NCBI RefSeq assembly: GCF_003050865.1
Contig: NZ_QAOK01000007.1
Location: 1 to 64,000 of the forward strand
Direction: 5' to 3'
Source of the DNA: Nitrosospira multiformis
Lineage (GTDB): Bacteria; Pseudomonadota; Gammaproteobacteria; Burkholderiales; Nitrosomonadaceae
Length of the DNA: 64,000 nucleotides
Shown: positions 44,038 through 53,552 of the stretch, one piece after another
Layout of the letters: each line of letters opens with the position of its first letter
How positions within the stretch are numbered: position 1 is the stretch's first letter
The notes under the pieces: generated by a model
Database searches by the model: none
Told to the model about the DNA's origin: nothing
The model's input: only the letters and a program-made list of their open reading frames with translations
Made by a program: the position numbers and the translations under genes

Positions 44038-45675
44038 TTAGCGGGAGAAATATGCCTGATTGCGGCCTGCGCGCTTAGCCTCATAAAGTGCATTGTCGGC
44101 GCGGGAGAATACAGCTGTCGTTGTGCTGTCGTTGGGTTGGCACTCCACGACTCCGATACTCACCGTGATTGATATCGCCGATTTTCCAGCTCCGTAGGTC
44201 AGGTTTTCCACATGCGCGCGGATGCGCTCAGCGGTTTTGACAGCCTGGTCGATGTAAGTCTCGACCAGGATGATGATGAACTCATCGCCGCCATAGCGCG
44301 CCGCATAATCAATACTGCGAATCGACTGGAGAAGTATTTGTGCAACTTTGGCCAGGATTTTATCGCCGGTAATATGGCCATATGTGTCATTGAGTGTCTT
44401 GAAGTGGTCGATATCCAGCATTAGCAGTGCAAAGGGACGGTGCGTGCGTTTGAATCGGGCGAGTTGATCGGTCAGGATGGCATCGAGCTTGTTGCGATTA
44501 TAGAGGCCGGTGAGGCTATCGGTAATCGAGAGTGTTTCAAGCACCTGGTTTTGTTGTTGCATGGCTTCATGCGCAGCCATGATTTCGGCATGGTTTCGGC
44601 GTAATCTGTCTGCCATCTGATCAAATACCTTCGTGAGATGACCGATCTCATCGTTCCGTGTCGCAGAGAGCCGCACTTCCAGGTCGCCATCTGCAATCCG
44701 GTCCGCCGCACGCATAAGACGCTGCAGCGGCACGACGATCGAGCGACCCATCTCGAATGCTGCTGCGGCTACTATCAAAACCAGTGTGCCGACCAGTATC
44801 AAGAACATATTGCGCAACTCGATCCAGGCGCCATAGACCGCGGCCCGGTCGCGTTCCGCCAGAATGGTAAGGGGGAATTCACGGGATACATTGGCCAGAC
44901 CTATTACTTCACGATGTGTCAATCCCTCAAAGACCAGGGACTCGCCAGGGCGTGCGAGAAGATCCCGCAACAGTGGAGTATCGAGTTGAACTAGTGTACC
45001 CCCCTCTGTCTGGGTGCCGATGAGAATCCGACCCGCTGAATCCAGCAGAAGTACTTCGCCGGGCGGCGATATTGCGGAACTCTTCAAATGGGGTTGCAGG
45101 TTGCGCAGGTCAAGCACGGCTACCAGGGCGCCCATCAATACGTTGTCGTATGACAATACCGGGACCGCGATGCTGAGCGTCGCAGTGTTGTACTGCTCGT
45201 TCCAGTGAGGAGGCGCGATCACAAGGCCTTCCGTGACCGAGTTTTGCGGCCACTCATTGGGGAGCGTTGCTCCCGCGGGTTTTTCGGCACTGCTGGCGAT
45301 AATTTTTCCGGATGCGTTCATCACGGTCAATTCCCGTATCGCATCGAGCTTTCCCTGAACAGACTGCAGGTAATGCGCGAGGGCTCCCGGATATTTGGCT
45401 GACATATCCGTGCGGCGCTGATAAGACGCGGATAATGCTTCGATGACAGCCCCGGATGCTGCGGTAACGTGCGCTTCATGTACGCGCCTGTCCAGCCAGA
45501 ATTCTATTTCCCGGCCCGCATAATCCGTGAGAGCGCGAAGCTCGCGCGTGACGTTGGCGTTGATCTGCGCTTCACTCTGCCTGAATGTCAATAATCCGAG
45601 TCCCAGCGACGGGATCAGCGTAGCCATGGTGGCGAACACCACGAGTTTGCTCTTAATGCTCTTTAGAAGGGCCAT
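44038..45675 (-). CDS. Membrane diguanylate cyclase (periplasmic sensor, HAMP, GGDEF)
   Basis: A 545-residue sensor enzyme making c-di-GMP. A first membrane segment (about 10-30) and a second (about 283-305: FLILVGTLVLIVAAAAFEMG) bracket a periplasmic Cache-like sensor of about 250 residues. A HAMP linker (IVVPLQRLMRAADRIADGDL) leads to the GGDEF domain with DSLTGLYNRNKLD, the RSID inhibitory site five residues before GGDEF, and an intact GGDEF. The enzyme should be active and feedback-inhibited. The sensed signal is unknown. Confidence 0.92.
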   Translation of the reverse strand: MALLKSIKSKLVVFATMATLIPSLGLGLLTFRQSEAQINANVTRELRALTDYAGREIEFWLDRRVHEAHVTAASGAVIEALSASYQRRTDMSAKYPGALAHYLQSVQGKLDAIRELTVMNASGKIIASSAEKPAGATLPNEWPQNSVTEGLVIAPPHWNEQYNTATLSIAVPVLSYDNVLMGALVAVLDLRNLQPHLKSSAISPPGEVLLLDSAGRILIGTQTEGGTLVQLDTPLLRDLLARPGESLVFEGLTHREVIGLANVSREFPLTILAERDRAAVYGAWIELRNMFLILVGTLVLIVAAAAFEMGRSIVVPLQRLMRAADRIADGDLEVRLSATRNDEIGHLTKVFDQMADRLRRNHAEIMAAHEAMQQQNQVLETLSITDSLTGLYNRNKLDAILTDQLARFKRTHRPFALLMLDIDHFKTLNDTYGHITGDKILAKVAQILLQSIRSIDYAARYGGDEFIIILVETYIDQAVKTAERIRAHVENLTYGAGKSAISITVSIGVVECQPNDSTTTAVFSRADNALYEAKRAGRNQAYFSR

Positions 45676-45864
45676 TGGACGGAGTTCCGGATAAAGGTTA
45701 CTTAACGGACAAATACTGTCAAAAATTCAGCAGCATTATTCCGAAAAACAGCGATTGAAATAAGGGCTGCAGATCGCTAAATCAATGCCCCCGGGAACGA
45801 TGCACCATTCGATATATCCCGTTCCCGCCTCCACCACTGAGAATGCGTCACTTTCCACCCTATC

Positions 45865-48800
45865 CTACGTGCTCAATTCGGTAAACAAGTCTATTATCCG
45901 CGCAACCCGTTCTCTCACCCCCACGATACACGTTTTTATTTTCAATCGATCAGGTCCGGAAAGCTGGTAGTCGCGACTGCGCTGAAGAAGGGCGACAATC
46001 TTTGCCGCATCCACGGGGGGATTAGGCATAAATTGAACCTGAATGGATTCGCTGCTTGCCTCAACACGGATGATTCCCAGCGGCGCTGCAGCGATACGTA
46101 AACGGTGGCAATCGAGCAATGCCTTGACCGGATCCGGTAACAGGCCGAAGCGGTCCGTCAATTCAATCTGCATTTCATCCAGTTGCTCATCGCTAGTGCA
46201 ATTGGCCATGCGTTTGTACAGGATCAGTCGCTCATGTATATCACTGCAATAATCCTCAGGCAGCAAAGCGGGAACATGTAAGTTGATTTCCGTGGCAACG
46301 CCAAGGGGATGCTGCATGTCGGGTTCCTTGCCTTCCTTCAGTGACCGCACGGCCGCATCCAGCATGCTGGCATAAAGGCTGAAGCCGATTTCCTGCATCT
46401 CGCCGCTTTGGGACTCTCCGAGGACTTCACCGGCGCCGCGAATCTCGAGATCATGCATGGCGAGATAGAAGCCGGCCCCGAGCTCTTCCATGGATTGAAT
46501 AGCTTCCAGACGCTTTCTGGCCTGAGCCCCCAATGCCTCCTCCTCCGGTACCAGCAGGTAGGCGTACGCCTGATGATGCGAGCGTCCTACCCGCCCACGC
46601 AGTTGATGCAGTTGCGCCAGCCCGAATTTATCCGCACGATGGATGATAATGGTATTGGCAGTAGGCACATCGATGCCGGTTTCGATGATCGTTGTACAGA
46701 GCAGCAGATTGAACCGCTGCTGGTAGAAATCTTTCATCACATGTTCCAGCTCGCGTTCCCGCATCTGTCCGTGGGCGATGCCTATTCGCGCTTCGGGCAG
46801 CAGGCGGGCGAGCTTGTCATGCATCGTCTGGATGGTACTCACCTCGTTATGTAGAAAGTATATCTGCCCCCCCCGCTTCAACTCCCGCAGACAGGCCTCG
46901 CGAATGATTCCCTCGGAAAAACGGTTTATAAAGGTTTTGATGGCCAGCCGCCGTTGCGGTGCCGTTGCAATGACCGAGAAATCACGCAGTCCCTCCAATG
47001 ACATGGCCAGGGTGCGCGGAATAGGCGTGGCGGTAAGCGTCAGGATATCCACTTCAGAGCGGAGGTTTTTCAACTGCTCCTTGTGGCGCACACCAAAGCG
47101 GTGCTCCTCGTCGATAATGACCAGCCCAAGGTTCTTGAATCTGACACCTTTCTGGATCAGCTTATGCGTACCGATCACGATGTCTATCTGCCCGTCCGCC
47201 AAGCCCGCCAGCGCTTGAGCCTGCTCCTTGCCTGAACGGAAACGCGACAGCTCGGCAATTTTAACCGGCCATTCCTCGGCAATCAGACCGAAACGATCCG
47301 AAAAATTCTGGAAATGCTGTTCCGCCAGCAGCGTGGTAGGGACCAGTACCGCGACCTGCCTGCCATCCGCGACAGCGACAAAAGCAGCCCTTAGCGCCAC
47401 CTCCGTTTTGCCAAAACCCACATCCCCACAGATGAGCCTGTCCATGGGCCGCGCAGAGGTCAGGTCGTCGATTACCGCAGCGATGGCGGTCGCCTGATCC
47501 GGCGTTTCCTCGAATCCGAACCCTTCGACGAAGGCCTCGTAATCCTGCTCTTTCAGGCGAAATGCGTGACCAACGCGGGCAGCACGCTGGGCATAGATGT
47601 TGAGCAGTTCCGCCGCCGTATCCCGTACCTGTTGCATCGCCTTGCGCTTTGCCTTATCCCACTGGCCGCTGCCCAGCTTGTGCAGGGGTGCGGATTCCGG
47701 TGAAGCGCCGCTGTATCGGCCGATAAGATGCAGTTGCGAGACAGGTACGTACAGCTTGTCGCCGCCGGCGTATTCCAGCGACAGAAACTCCGTTTCGCCC
47801 TCTCCCAGATCCATACTGACGAGTCCGAGATAACGGCCTATGCCGTGTTGCTCATGTACGACCGGATCGCCCGCCTTGATCTCGGACAGATCGCGCAGAA
47901 CGGCATCGGCAATCGCACTGGTTTTGCGCGAATCCCGTTCACTCCGGCCGTGCAAATGTCTTGCATAGAGCTCGCTCTCGGTTACAAAGGCTATTCCTTC
48001 CGCCCGGTATATGAAGCCATTGTGCAACGGCCCCACACCGAGCATAAAGGGTTTAGCGCTTGCGCGAAATTGCGCATAGTTGTCGCATATGTCCGGATTG
48101 AGCCTGTATTGCTTCAAATGATCAGCAATCAACTCACGCCTGCCCAGACTTTCGGCAAGGAGCAGCGTTCTTCCACCTTCGGAGGATGCGAATTCGGCAA
48201 TAAAGGCAGAAAGCTTCTCTGCCGGATTCACGGCGCGGCGATCGACCTGGAGCGGGGACAAAGGAGTGCTGAAACCTTGCACTTCGACTCCACCGGTTTT
48301 CCTCGCCTGTTCTTCCGACGGAATCTCAATTCGGGAATAGGGCTTCAGCGCGCCGAAGAATGCTTCCGTGGTAAGGAACAACTCTGCGGGTTTCAGCAGC
48401 GGCCGGTCACTGTCGCCCCGCAGAAGCTGATACCGCGCCTGAGTGTCATGCCAGAAACTCTCTACCGTTTGATATAGTTCATGATGCAGGCACAACAGCG
48501 TCGTTTGCGGTAGATAATCGAACAGTGTAGCAGTGTGCTCAAAAAAAAGAGGCAGGTAGTACTCGATGCCCGCGGGACTGCCACCCTTGCTGATGTCCTT
48601 GTAAATCAGGCTCCTGGAAGGATCTCCCTCGAATTTTTCACGGAATTTGCCTCGAAAGCGGGTTCGGCCTTCCTCATCGAGAGGAAATTCGCGCGCGGGC
48701 AGTAATCGTATCTCGGTGACGGGATAAACGCTTCTCTGGGTATCGACGTCAAAGGTACGGATGGTTTCGATTTCGTTATCGAGCAGGTCGATCCGATAGG

Positions 48801-49332
48801 GCAACGGGCTTCCCATCGGAAACAGGTCGATCAGCCCGCCGCGTATGCTGTATTCCCCAGGTGAAAGTACCTGGGTAACGTGGCTGTAGCCAGCCAGGGT
48901 CATCTGGCCGCGCAACGCGTTCAGGTCAAGGGTTTCGCCGCGAGCGAGAAAAAAAGTATGTGCCGCAAGGTATTCGGGCGGCGGCATGCGGTACAGAGCC
49001 GTGGTGACGGGAACGATCAATATGTCGCAGGCGCCATTCATGAGCTGGTAGAGCGTGGCCAGTCTTTCGGAAACGAGGTCCTGATGGGGCGAAAAAGTAT
49101 CGTAGGGCAACGTTTCCCAATCCGGCAGCAGCCGGGTTTTCAGCGCTGGTGCAAAAAAAGGTATTTCCTCCAGCAGCCGTTGGGCGGCCAAAGCGCTCGC
49201 CGTAATAATGGCAACGGGCTTTGCTTTCGCCTCCAGTGCCAGTTGGGCGAGGGCAAGCGAGTCGGAAGATCCGTCAAAGTGACCGTAGCGAATAGTCGAT
49301 CCGGATGAGGGAATGGTCAGATTGAATGCCAT
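45865..49332 (-). CDS. mfd: Transcription-repair coupling factor
   Basis: Mfd (1155 residues, full length) removes stalled RNA polymerase and recruits UvrA. The N-terminal UvrB-like part has LLPDWETLPYDTFSPHQDL and YSIRGGLIDLFPMGS. The RNAP-binding CarD-like part has AGDPVVHEQHGIGRYLG. The RecG-like motor has Walker A CGDVGFGKTEVA, DEEH in VIIDEEHRFGV, and TATPIPRTLAMS. The C-terminal TRCF domain is present (EINLHVPALLPEDY). All motor motifs look intact. It stands between the diguanylate cyclase and recJ, all on the minus strand. Confidence 0.97.
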   Translation of the reverse strand: MAFNLTIPSSGSTIRYGHFDGSSDSLALAQLALEAKAKPVAIITASALAAQRLLEEIPFFAPALKTRLLPDWETLPYDTFSPHQDLVSERLATLYQLMNGACDILIVPVTTALYRMPPPEYLAAHTFFLARGETLDLNALRGQMTLAGYSHVTQVLSPGEYSIRGGLIDLFPMGSPLPYRIDLLDNEIETIRTFDVDTQRSVYPVTEIRLLPAREFPLDEEGRTRFRGKFREKFEGDPSRSLIYKDISKGGSPAGIEYYLPLFFEHTATLFDYLPQTTLLCLHHELYQTVESFWHDTQARYQLLRGDSDRPLLKPAELFLTTEAFFGALKPYSRIEIPSEEQARKTGGVEVQGFSTPLSPLQVDRRAVNPAEKLSAFIAEFASSEGGRTLLLAESLGRRELIADHLKQYRLNPDICDNYAQFRASAKPFMLGVGPLHNGFIYRAEGIAFVTESELYARHLHGRSERDSRKTSAIADAVLRDLSEIKAGDPVVHEQHGIGRYLGLVSMDLGEGETEFLSLEYAGGDKLYVPVSQLHLIGRYSGASPESAPLHKLGSGQWDKAKRKAMQQVRDTAAELLNIYAQRAARVGHAFRLKEQDYEAFVEGFGFEETPDQATAIAAVIDDLTSARPMDRLICGDVGFGKTEVALRAAFVAVADGRQVAVLVPTTLLAEQHFQNFSDRFGLIAEEWPVKIAELSRFRSGKEQAQALAGLADGQIDIVIGTHKLIQKGVRFKNLGLVIIDEEHRFGVRHKEQLKNLRSEVDILTLTATPIPRTLAMSLEGLRDFSVIATAPQRRLAIKTFINRFSEGIIREACLRELKRGGQIYFLHNEVSTIQTMHDKLARLLPEARIGIAHGQMRERELEHVMKDFYQQRFNLLLCTTIIETGIDVPTANTIIIHRADKFGLAQLHQLRGRVGRSHHQAYAYLLVPEEEALGAQARKRLEAIQSMEELGAGFYLAMHDLEIRGAGEVLGESQSGEMQEIGFSLYASMLDAAVRSLKEGKEPDMQHPLGVATEINLHVPALLPEDYCSDIHERLILYKRMANCTSDEQLDEMQIELTDRFGLLPDPVKALLDCHRLRIAAAPLGIIRVEASSESIQVQFMPNPPVDAAKIVALLQRSRDYQLSGPDRLKIKTCIVGVRERVARIIDLFTELST

Positions 49333-49558
49333 TCTGTTTTAATTTGAGCCAGGTGGTTTTAACAAGTGACAGCAGGTGACAGTTGGGTGAGCGCCGGGGC
49401 GCAAAAAATCGGTGGATTGTAATCAAACAGGAACTGGACAGCCACCCCAACGGGAGTTGACCGGCTCGCGCATTATGCTGGCCGGTCAAATATTATATGT
49501 CAGTCATGGAGTGGACATGCTGTAAACGCGGGCGCGCAGAATGACCGAGGATTCTTGA

Positions 49559-51400
49559 TTACATCATGGTTGCTTCTGACCAATGCTCCAGGACAAATTG
49601 CAGGGAAGCGTCACCCTTGAAGTCATTTACCTGCAACCGGTAAACGGCGTCTATTACCCCGGGAAGAGGGGTGTCATGGAGGAACAGTATGGCGTCATAA
49701 AGAAAGAATGATTTCTCCGGCTGGCCGTTTCCGGTTTCGGCCCGCGCCTTTCTTAATTTTAATTTAAGGTGTTTTTGTCCGACGACACGCTGGTCTTCCA
49801 CATGAAAGCGGCTGTGAAATGCAGGTTGCGGGAATCCCTGTCCCCATGTCTGCCGCATGAGATGTTCAGCCAGTTCCAGAGTTATTTCGGATTCATCCAG
49901 GTCGCCGTCGGTTTCGATGACCCGCCTGAGATCCGCCGGCCCCAGCAATTCCCGGGCAGTCTGTTCGAAGGCATCGCAGAATTTTTCGAAATCGCATGTA
50001 CGTATGGTCAGGCCAGCTGCCGCGGAATGACCACCGAATTTGAGCAAAAGCCCGGCACAGCGTTTGGAAACCCGATCCAGCGCATCTCTCAAGTGGAAGC
50101 CCGGTATGGACCGCCCCGACCCTTTCAGCTCATCCTGGCCCCCCGGTGCAAATGCGATAACCGGGCGATGAAATTTATCCTTTATGCGCGACGCCAGTAT
50201 GCCGATTACCCCTTGGTGCCAGCCGGGATCGAACAGGGTCAAGGCGTACGCGTTCGGCGCCTCTCGCGCGGAATCATTCGATTGGGAGAGGCCTGCCCCT
50301 TGGGGCATATCCGATGACCGCAGCGTGGCCGAGTCCTGCAAACCACTGCTACCAGAAAAGATATTCTCCAGCATGTGCAGGGCACTATCCCGCATGCCGG
50401 ATTCAATTTCCTGCCGCTTGCGGTTGAATGTGTCCAGTTGCAGCGCAAGCTGGGCAGCGCGCGTGGGGTCATCGGTAATGAGGCACTCGATGCCCAGGGA
50501 CATATCGTCCAGCCGTCCTGCCGCGTTCAGTCTCGGTCCAATCATGAAACCCAGCTCGTAGGTGGAAGTTTGCCTGAAATCCCGCCGCGCAACGTTGATC
50601 AGAGCGTTGATGCCCGCGCATCCGCTTCCCTTACGAATGCGTTTCAAACCCTGCTGTACCAGAAGCCGATTGTTGTCGTCGAGCTTCACGACATCCGCCA
50701 CGGTGCCCAGCGCAACCAGATCCAGCAGACTCCCCAGATTTGGTTCCTGCCGCGGAGATGCAAACACGCCTTTTGCCCGTAGTTCAGCCCGCAGCGCGAG
50801 CATGACATAGAACAGGACGCCCACGCCGGAGAGGTGCTTGCTGGGAAAATCACAGCCGGGCTGGTTGGGATTGACGATGACGACCGCCTCAGGCAGCGTA
50901 TCGCCTGGAAGATGATGATCAGTGACGAGAACCTGCATTCCAAGGCGATTGGCCTCGGCAACGCCTTCCACGCTGGCAATGCCATTATCGACCGTAATCA
51001 GAATATCCGGACGATGAGCGCTCGCGGCAGCCACGCGTACGATCTCCGGGGTAAGACCATAGCCGTACTCGAAGCGATTGGGGACGAGGTAGTCGACCTG
51101 GGCACCGAATTTCCTCAATGCGCGTATTCCTACGGCACAAGCCGTGGCGCCGTCCGAGTCGTAATCAGCCACGATCAGCAGGCGCTTGCGAAGGGCAATC
51201 GCCTCGGCCAGAAATCGCGCCATCACAGTTGCATTCTTCAGGTGTGCAAAGGGGATCAGTCGGGACCAATCGATCTCAAGTTGGCGTGGCTCTTCGATAC
51301 CGCGTGCAGAATAGACACGGGCCAGGACCGGGTGGAAACCGTGCCGGATTAGCGCATCAAAAGTCTGGCGAGAGTAATTGCGGACGATGGTGTTGGGCAT
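49559..51400 (-). CDS. recJ: Single-stranded-DNA exonuclease RecJ
   Basis: RecJ (613 residues) degrades single-stranded DNA 5'-3' in recombination and mismatch repair. DHH-family motifs are complete: LLIVADYDSDGATACAV, VLVTDHHLPGD, PNQPGCDF, SGVGVLFYVMLALR, LVALGTVADVV, and KFGGHSAAAGLTI in the DHHA1 part. Between the helical middle and LFDPGWHQGVIGI there is an extra Ser/Asp-rich segment (about 345-390, SGLQDSATLRSSDMPQG), absent from most RecJ; the frame is intact. Upstream (51408-51437) lies a purine-rich repeat tract. Confidence 0.95.
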   Translation of the reverse strand: MPNTIVRNYSRQTFDALIRHGFHPVLARVYSARGIEEPRQLEIDWSRLIPFAHLKNATVMARFLAEAIALRKRLLIVADYDSDGATACAVGIRALRKFGAQVDYLVPNRFEYGYGLTPEIVRVAAASAHRPDILITVDNGIASVEGVAEANRLGMQVLVTDHHLPGDTLPEAVVIVNPNQPGCDFPSKHLSGVGVLFYVMLALRAELRAKGVFASPRQEPNLGSLLDLVALGTVADVVKLDDNNRLLVQQGLKRIRKGSGCAGINALINVARRDFRQTSTYELGFMIGPRLNAAGRLDDMSLGIECLITDDPTRAAQLALQLDTFNRKRQEIESGMRDSALHMLENIFSGSSGLQDSATLRSSDMPQGAGLSQSNDSAREAPNAYALTLFDPGWHQGVIGILASRIKDKFHRPVIAFAPGGQDELKGSGRSIPGFHLRDALDRVSKRCAGLLLKFGGHSAAAGLTIRTCDFEKFCDAFEQTARELLGPADLRRVIETDGDLDESEITLELAEHLMRQTWGQGFPQPAFHSRFHVEDQRVVGQKHLKLKLRKARAETGNGQPEKSFFLYDAILFLHDTPLPGVIDAVYRLQVNDFKGDASLQFVLEHWSEATMM

Positions 51401-51489
51401 GCCAGGACAGAGGGGACAAAAGGGACAGAAGGCTCAGACATGCCCAGTATAGCGCTTTACCCTTCCCGGTTTCTTTACAGTAATGAGGG

Positions 51490-52653
51490 TCAGAAATGAT
51501 AGTGCGCTCCAATACCGAGATAGTCTACCCGCTGTCTGAAAAACTGGCCCGTCGGGGAGTTTCCGTGAAAATACTCAACCAGGAACTGAAGGTTGCGGCC
51601 GAATGCCCGGAAGTGATCCAGTTGAACGCCCGCCCGGGCGGATACATCGGCGTTCCAGTCGTTCTGCTGATGATTCTTGAGGTCAACCGCCACAATCGGC
51701 CGCAGCGGTAAAAATGCGATCCGCCATGGGCTTCGGAATTCGACGCCATACTGGATCGACCAGGGCTTGATGCTCGAGGGTTCCTTGTGGAAGATTCCAC
51801 CCCCGCCCCCGTAAACCCTCAGCCCGTACGGAAGTTCATACGACAGCCTAAGATCGGCTCCCTCATAGCTGAGGTTTATCCGCTCCAGGTTGGTTAACCT
51901 GCGCAGTAACAATTCATCTCCAAGATGAGAACTTTGATGATAGACACGGCCGAAAGCAGAAAAGTGGCCTGCCCGCACGCTTCCATAAGCGGATGCTATG
52001 AAATCGCTATTGATGAGATCAGTCGAAGGCGCGCCCAGATTGAAATCGCTGAAGACAGCTGCTTGAAGACCTGCTTCCCACTGCACCGTGGATTGTCCGA
52101 AATTCGCGCGGTAGAACGGAATGGTTTCGCCAAAGCTGACGGAGCCATTGTTGTTTCCGTCAATGTTGTTTCCGACATAGTTGCGATATGCGGCGGAGAA
52201 ATGTGCCCATCGCGGATCGGCCAGTAAGGGCTTGAATAAATGCCCTTCGGGCAGCATTCCGGTTGCCAGAACGGTGGGACCCGCTGCGGGTATGCCTGCT
52301 TCGGTTTCGGTCGTTGCCGCTCCAGGCTCCCGAGAGGTGGCGGAAGGGTGCTGAATAGGCTTGAATGCCTCGCGTTCCGCAATTCTGCTGATACTTTCTT
52401 CCGCTATGGTTACTCCGGTCACACCCGGGATTTTCAACAGTGCCTGAACAACCTGCGCGCGATTCTCGGATTTCAGTTTATCCTCACTTACAGTAATGAT
52501 GCCATCTTTCACCACCAGAGTCGGAATCTCCATTCCAAAGCCATGTTTCAGGACACCCGCAGCGTAACCAGCGATATAGGCATCCTCCGTTACCGCAGCA
52601 TGGACAGTTGAGGTAAAAAACAACATGACTGCGATGGTATTCAGATAACGCAC
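51490..52653 (-). CDS. BON-like domain fused to DUF1207 outer-membrane protein
   Basis: A 387-residue exported protein. After a signal peptide (to about HAA, residue 19) residues 22-88 look like a BON fold (TLVVKDGIITVSEDKL ... ALLKIPGVTGVTIAEE). A Thr/Ala/Pro linker follows, then a DUF1207 domain (from about 135: LPEGHLFKPLLADPRWAHFS) made of alternating beta strands ending YLGIGAHYHF, suggesting an outer-membrane barrel. Function unknown. It has about 90 bases to recJ and may be transcribed separately. The N-terminal fusion is the unusual part. Confidence 0.72.
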   Translation of the reverse strand: MRYLNTIAVMLFFTSTVHAAVTEDAYIAGYAAGVLKHGFGMEIPTLVVKDGIITVSEDKLKSENRAQVVQALLKIPGVTGVTIAEESISRIAEREAFKPIQHPSATSREPGAATTETEAGIPAAGPTVLATGMLPEGHLFKPLLADPRWAHFSAAYRNYVGNNIDGNNNGSVSFGETIPFYRANFGQSTVQWEAGLQAAVFSDFNLGAPSTDLINSDFIASAYGSVRAGHFSAFGRVYHQSSHLGDELLLRRLTNLERINLSYEGADLRLSYELPYGLRVYGGGGGIFHKEPSSIKPWSIQYGVEFRSPWRIAFLPLRPIVAVDLKNHQQNDWNADVSARAGVQLDHFRAFGRNLQFLVEYFHGNSPTGQFFRQRVDYLGIGAHYHF

Positions 52654-52984
52654 GGTTTCCCCCTTTTTTGATATTCAACCGAGAACAGGGTATGACATTT
52701 AGCCTTTCTACTGCTTTGTTTGGTTCGCGCTGGCTCTTTGCTCGCCAGAGCGTATAAGAAATAATGCGCTAAAAGATCGGGAAATAAAAAGACTTTTTGT
52801 TCTATTTTAGAATAGCGTCCACGCTGCCGCCCGTGGACTCCGCGTGCCTTGAACCTGCAACCGCCAACACCGTCGGGGATGCTAGCGGGGACTCCATAAC
52901 AAGTCGGTATGATTGCGCACACACCGCGCATCGGGATTGATTGTCCTCATTGCGCTTTTCTGAAATTGCCTGAGGATTCCCGGT
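52654..52984. other. Spacer between divergent BON-DUF1207 and SMR genes
   Basis: No gene or structured RNA is recognised in these 330 bases. In particular I do not see the paired ACGR-loop hairpins of a guanidine-II riboswitch before the SMR gene. Confidence 0.4.
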
Positions 52985-53314
52985 ATGCAATGGTTTTTCC
53001 TGTCTGTTGCAATTGTCAGCGAGGTGGTGGCAACCTCAGCCCTGAAAGCGAGTAATGGTTTCACGCAGTTCTGGCCATCAATCGTGGTCGTGGCAGGCTA
53101 TGCTGTTGCTTTCTTCTTTCTCTCCCTTGCCTTGCGCACCCTGTCTGTGGGGATCGCATACGCTATCTGGTCTGGCGCCGGCATCGTGCTCATATCACTT
53201 GTCGCCTGGCTCTTTCTCGGGCAAGCGCTCGATGGTCCCGCTATCCTGGGTCTCGCACTCATCGTTGCCGGCGTGGTTATCCTGAACGTATTTTCCAGAT
53301 CCACCGTTCATTGA
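52985..53314 (+). CDS. Small multidrug resistance (SMR) family transporter
   Basis: A 109-residue, four-helix inner-membrane transporter. The essential helix-1 Glu is present (VAIVSEVVATSALKAS, Glu13), with GFTQFWPSIVVVAGYAVAFF and AYAIWSGAGIVLISLVAWLF typical of EmrE-like rather than guanidinium (Gdx) members. It exports cationic drugs or osmolytes by proton antiport, probably as a homodimer since no second SMR gene is adjacent. The start is the ATG at 52985. Confidence 0.93.
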   Translation: MQWFFLSVAIVSEVVATSALKASNGFTQFWPSIVVVAGYAVAFFFLSLALRTLSVGIAYAIWSGAGIVLISLVAWLFLGQALDGPAILGLALIVAGVVILNVFSRSTVH

Positions 53315-53552
53315 CGGATATACTGGCCCGGGAAGGAAATACAGGCCCTGGTTCTCCACTTCCCCGTTCACCCACTTTTATCGCCGCTTTCTTCACCCGG
53401 TGTACCAACGTCCAATTGTTTTGGCGGCGGGAGTTGCTAAGATTCGATTCACCTGCCCGTCCGGCTTGTTGCGGCCGGCCTCTCCAATTGGCAGTAACGG
53501 AATACGAGGCCGAAGCGGGCATTGTGAGAATGGACATGGGATTGGAGATCGA

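Noticed and set aside
52900-52984. Possible guanidine riboswitch before the SMR transporter
   Set aside because: No paired hairpins with ACGR loops are visible and the transporter looks EmrE-like.
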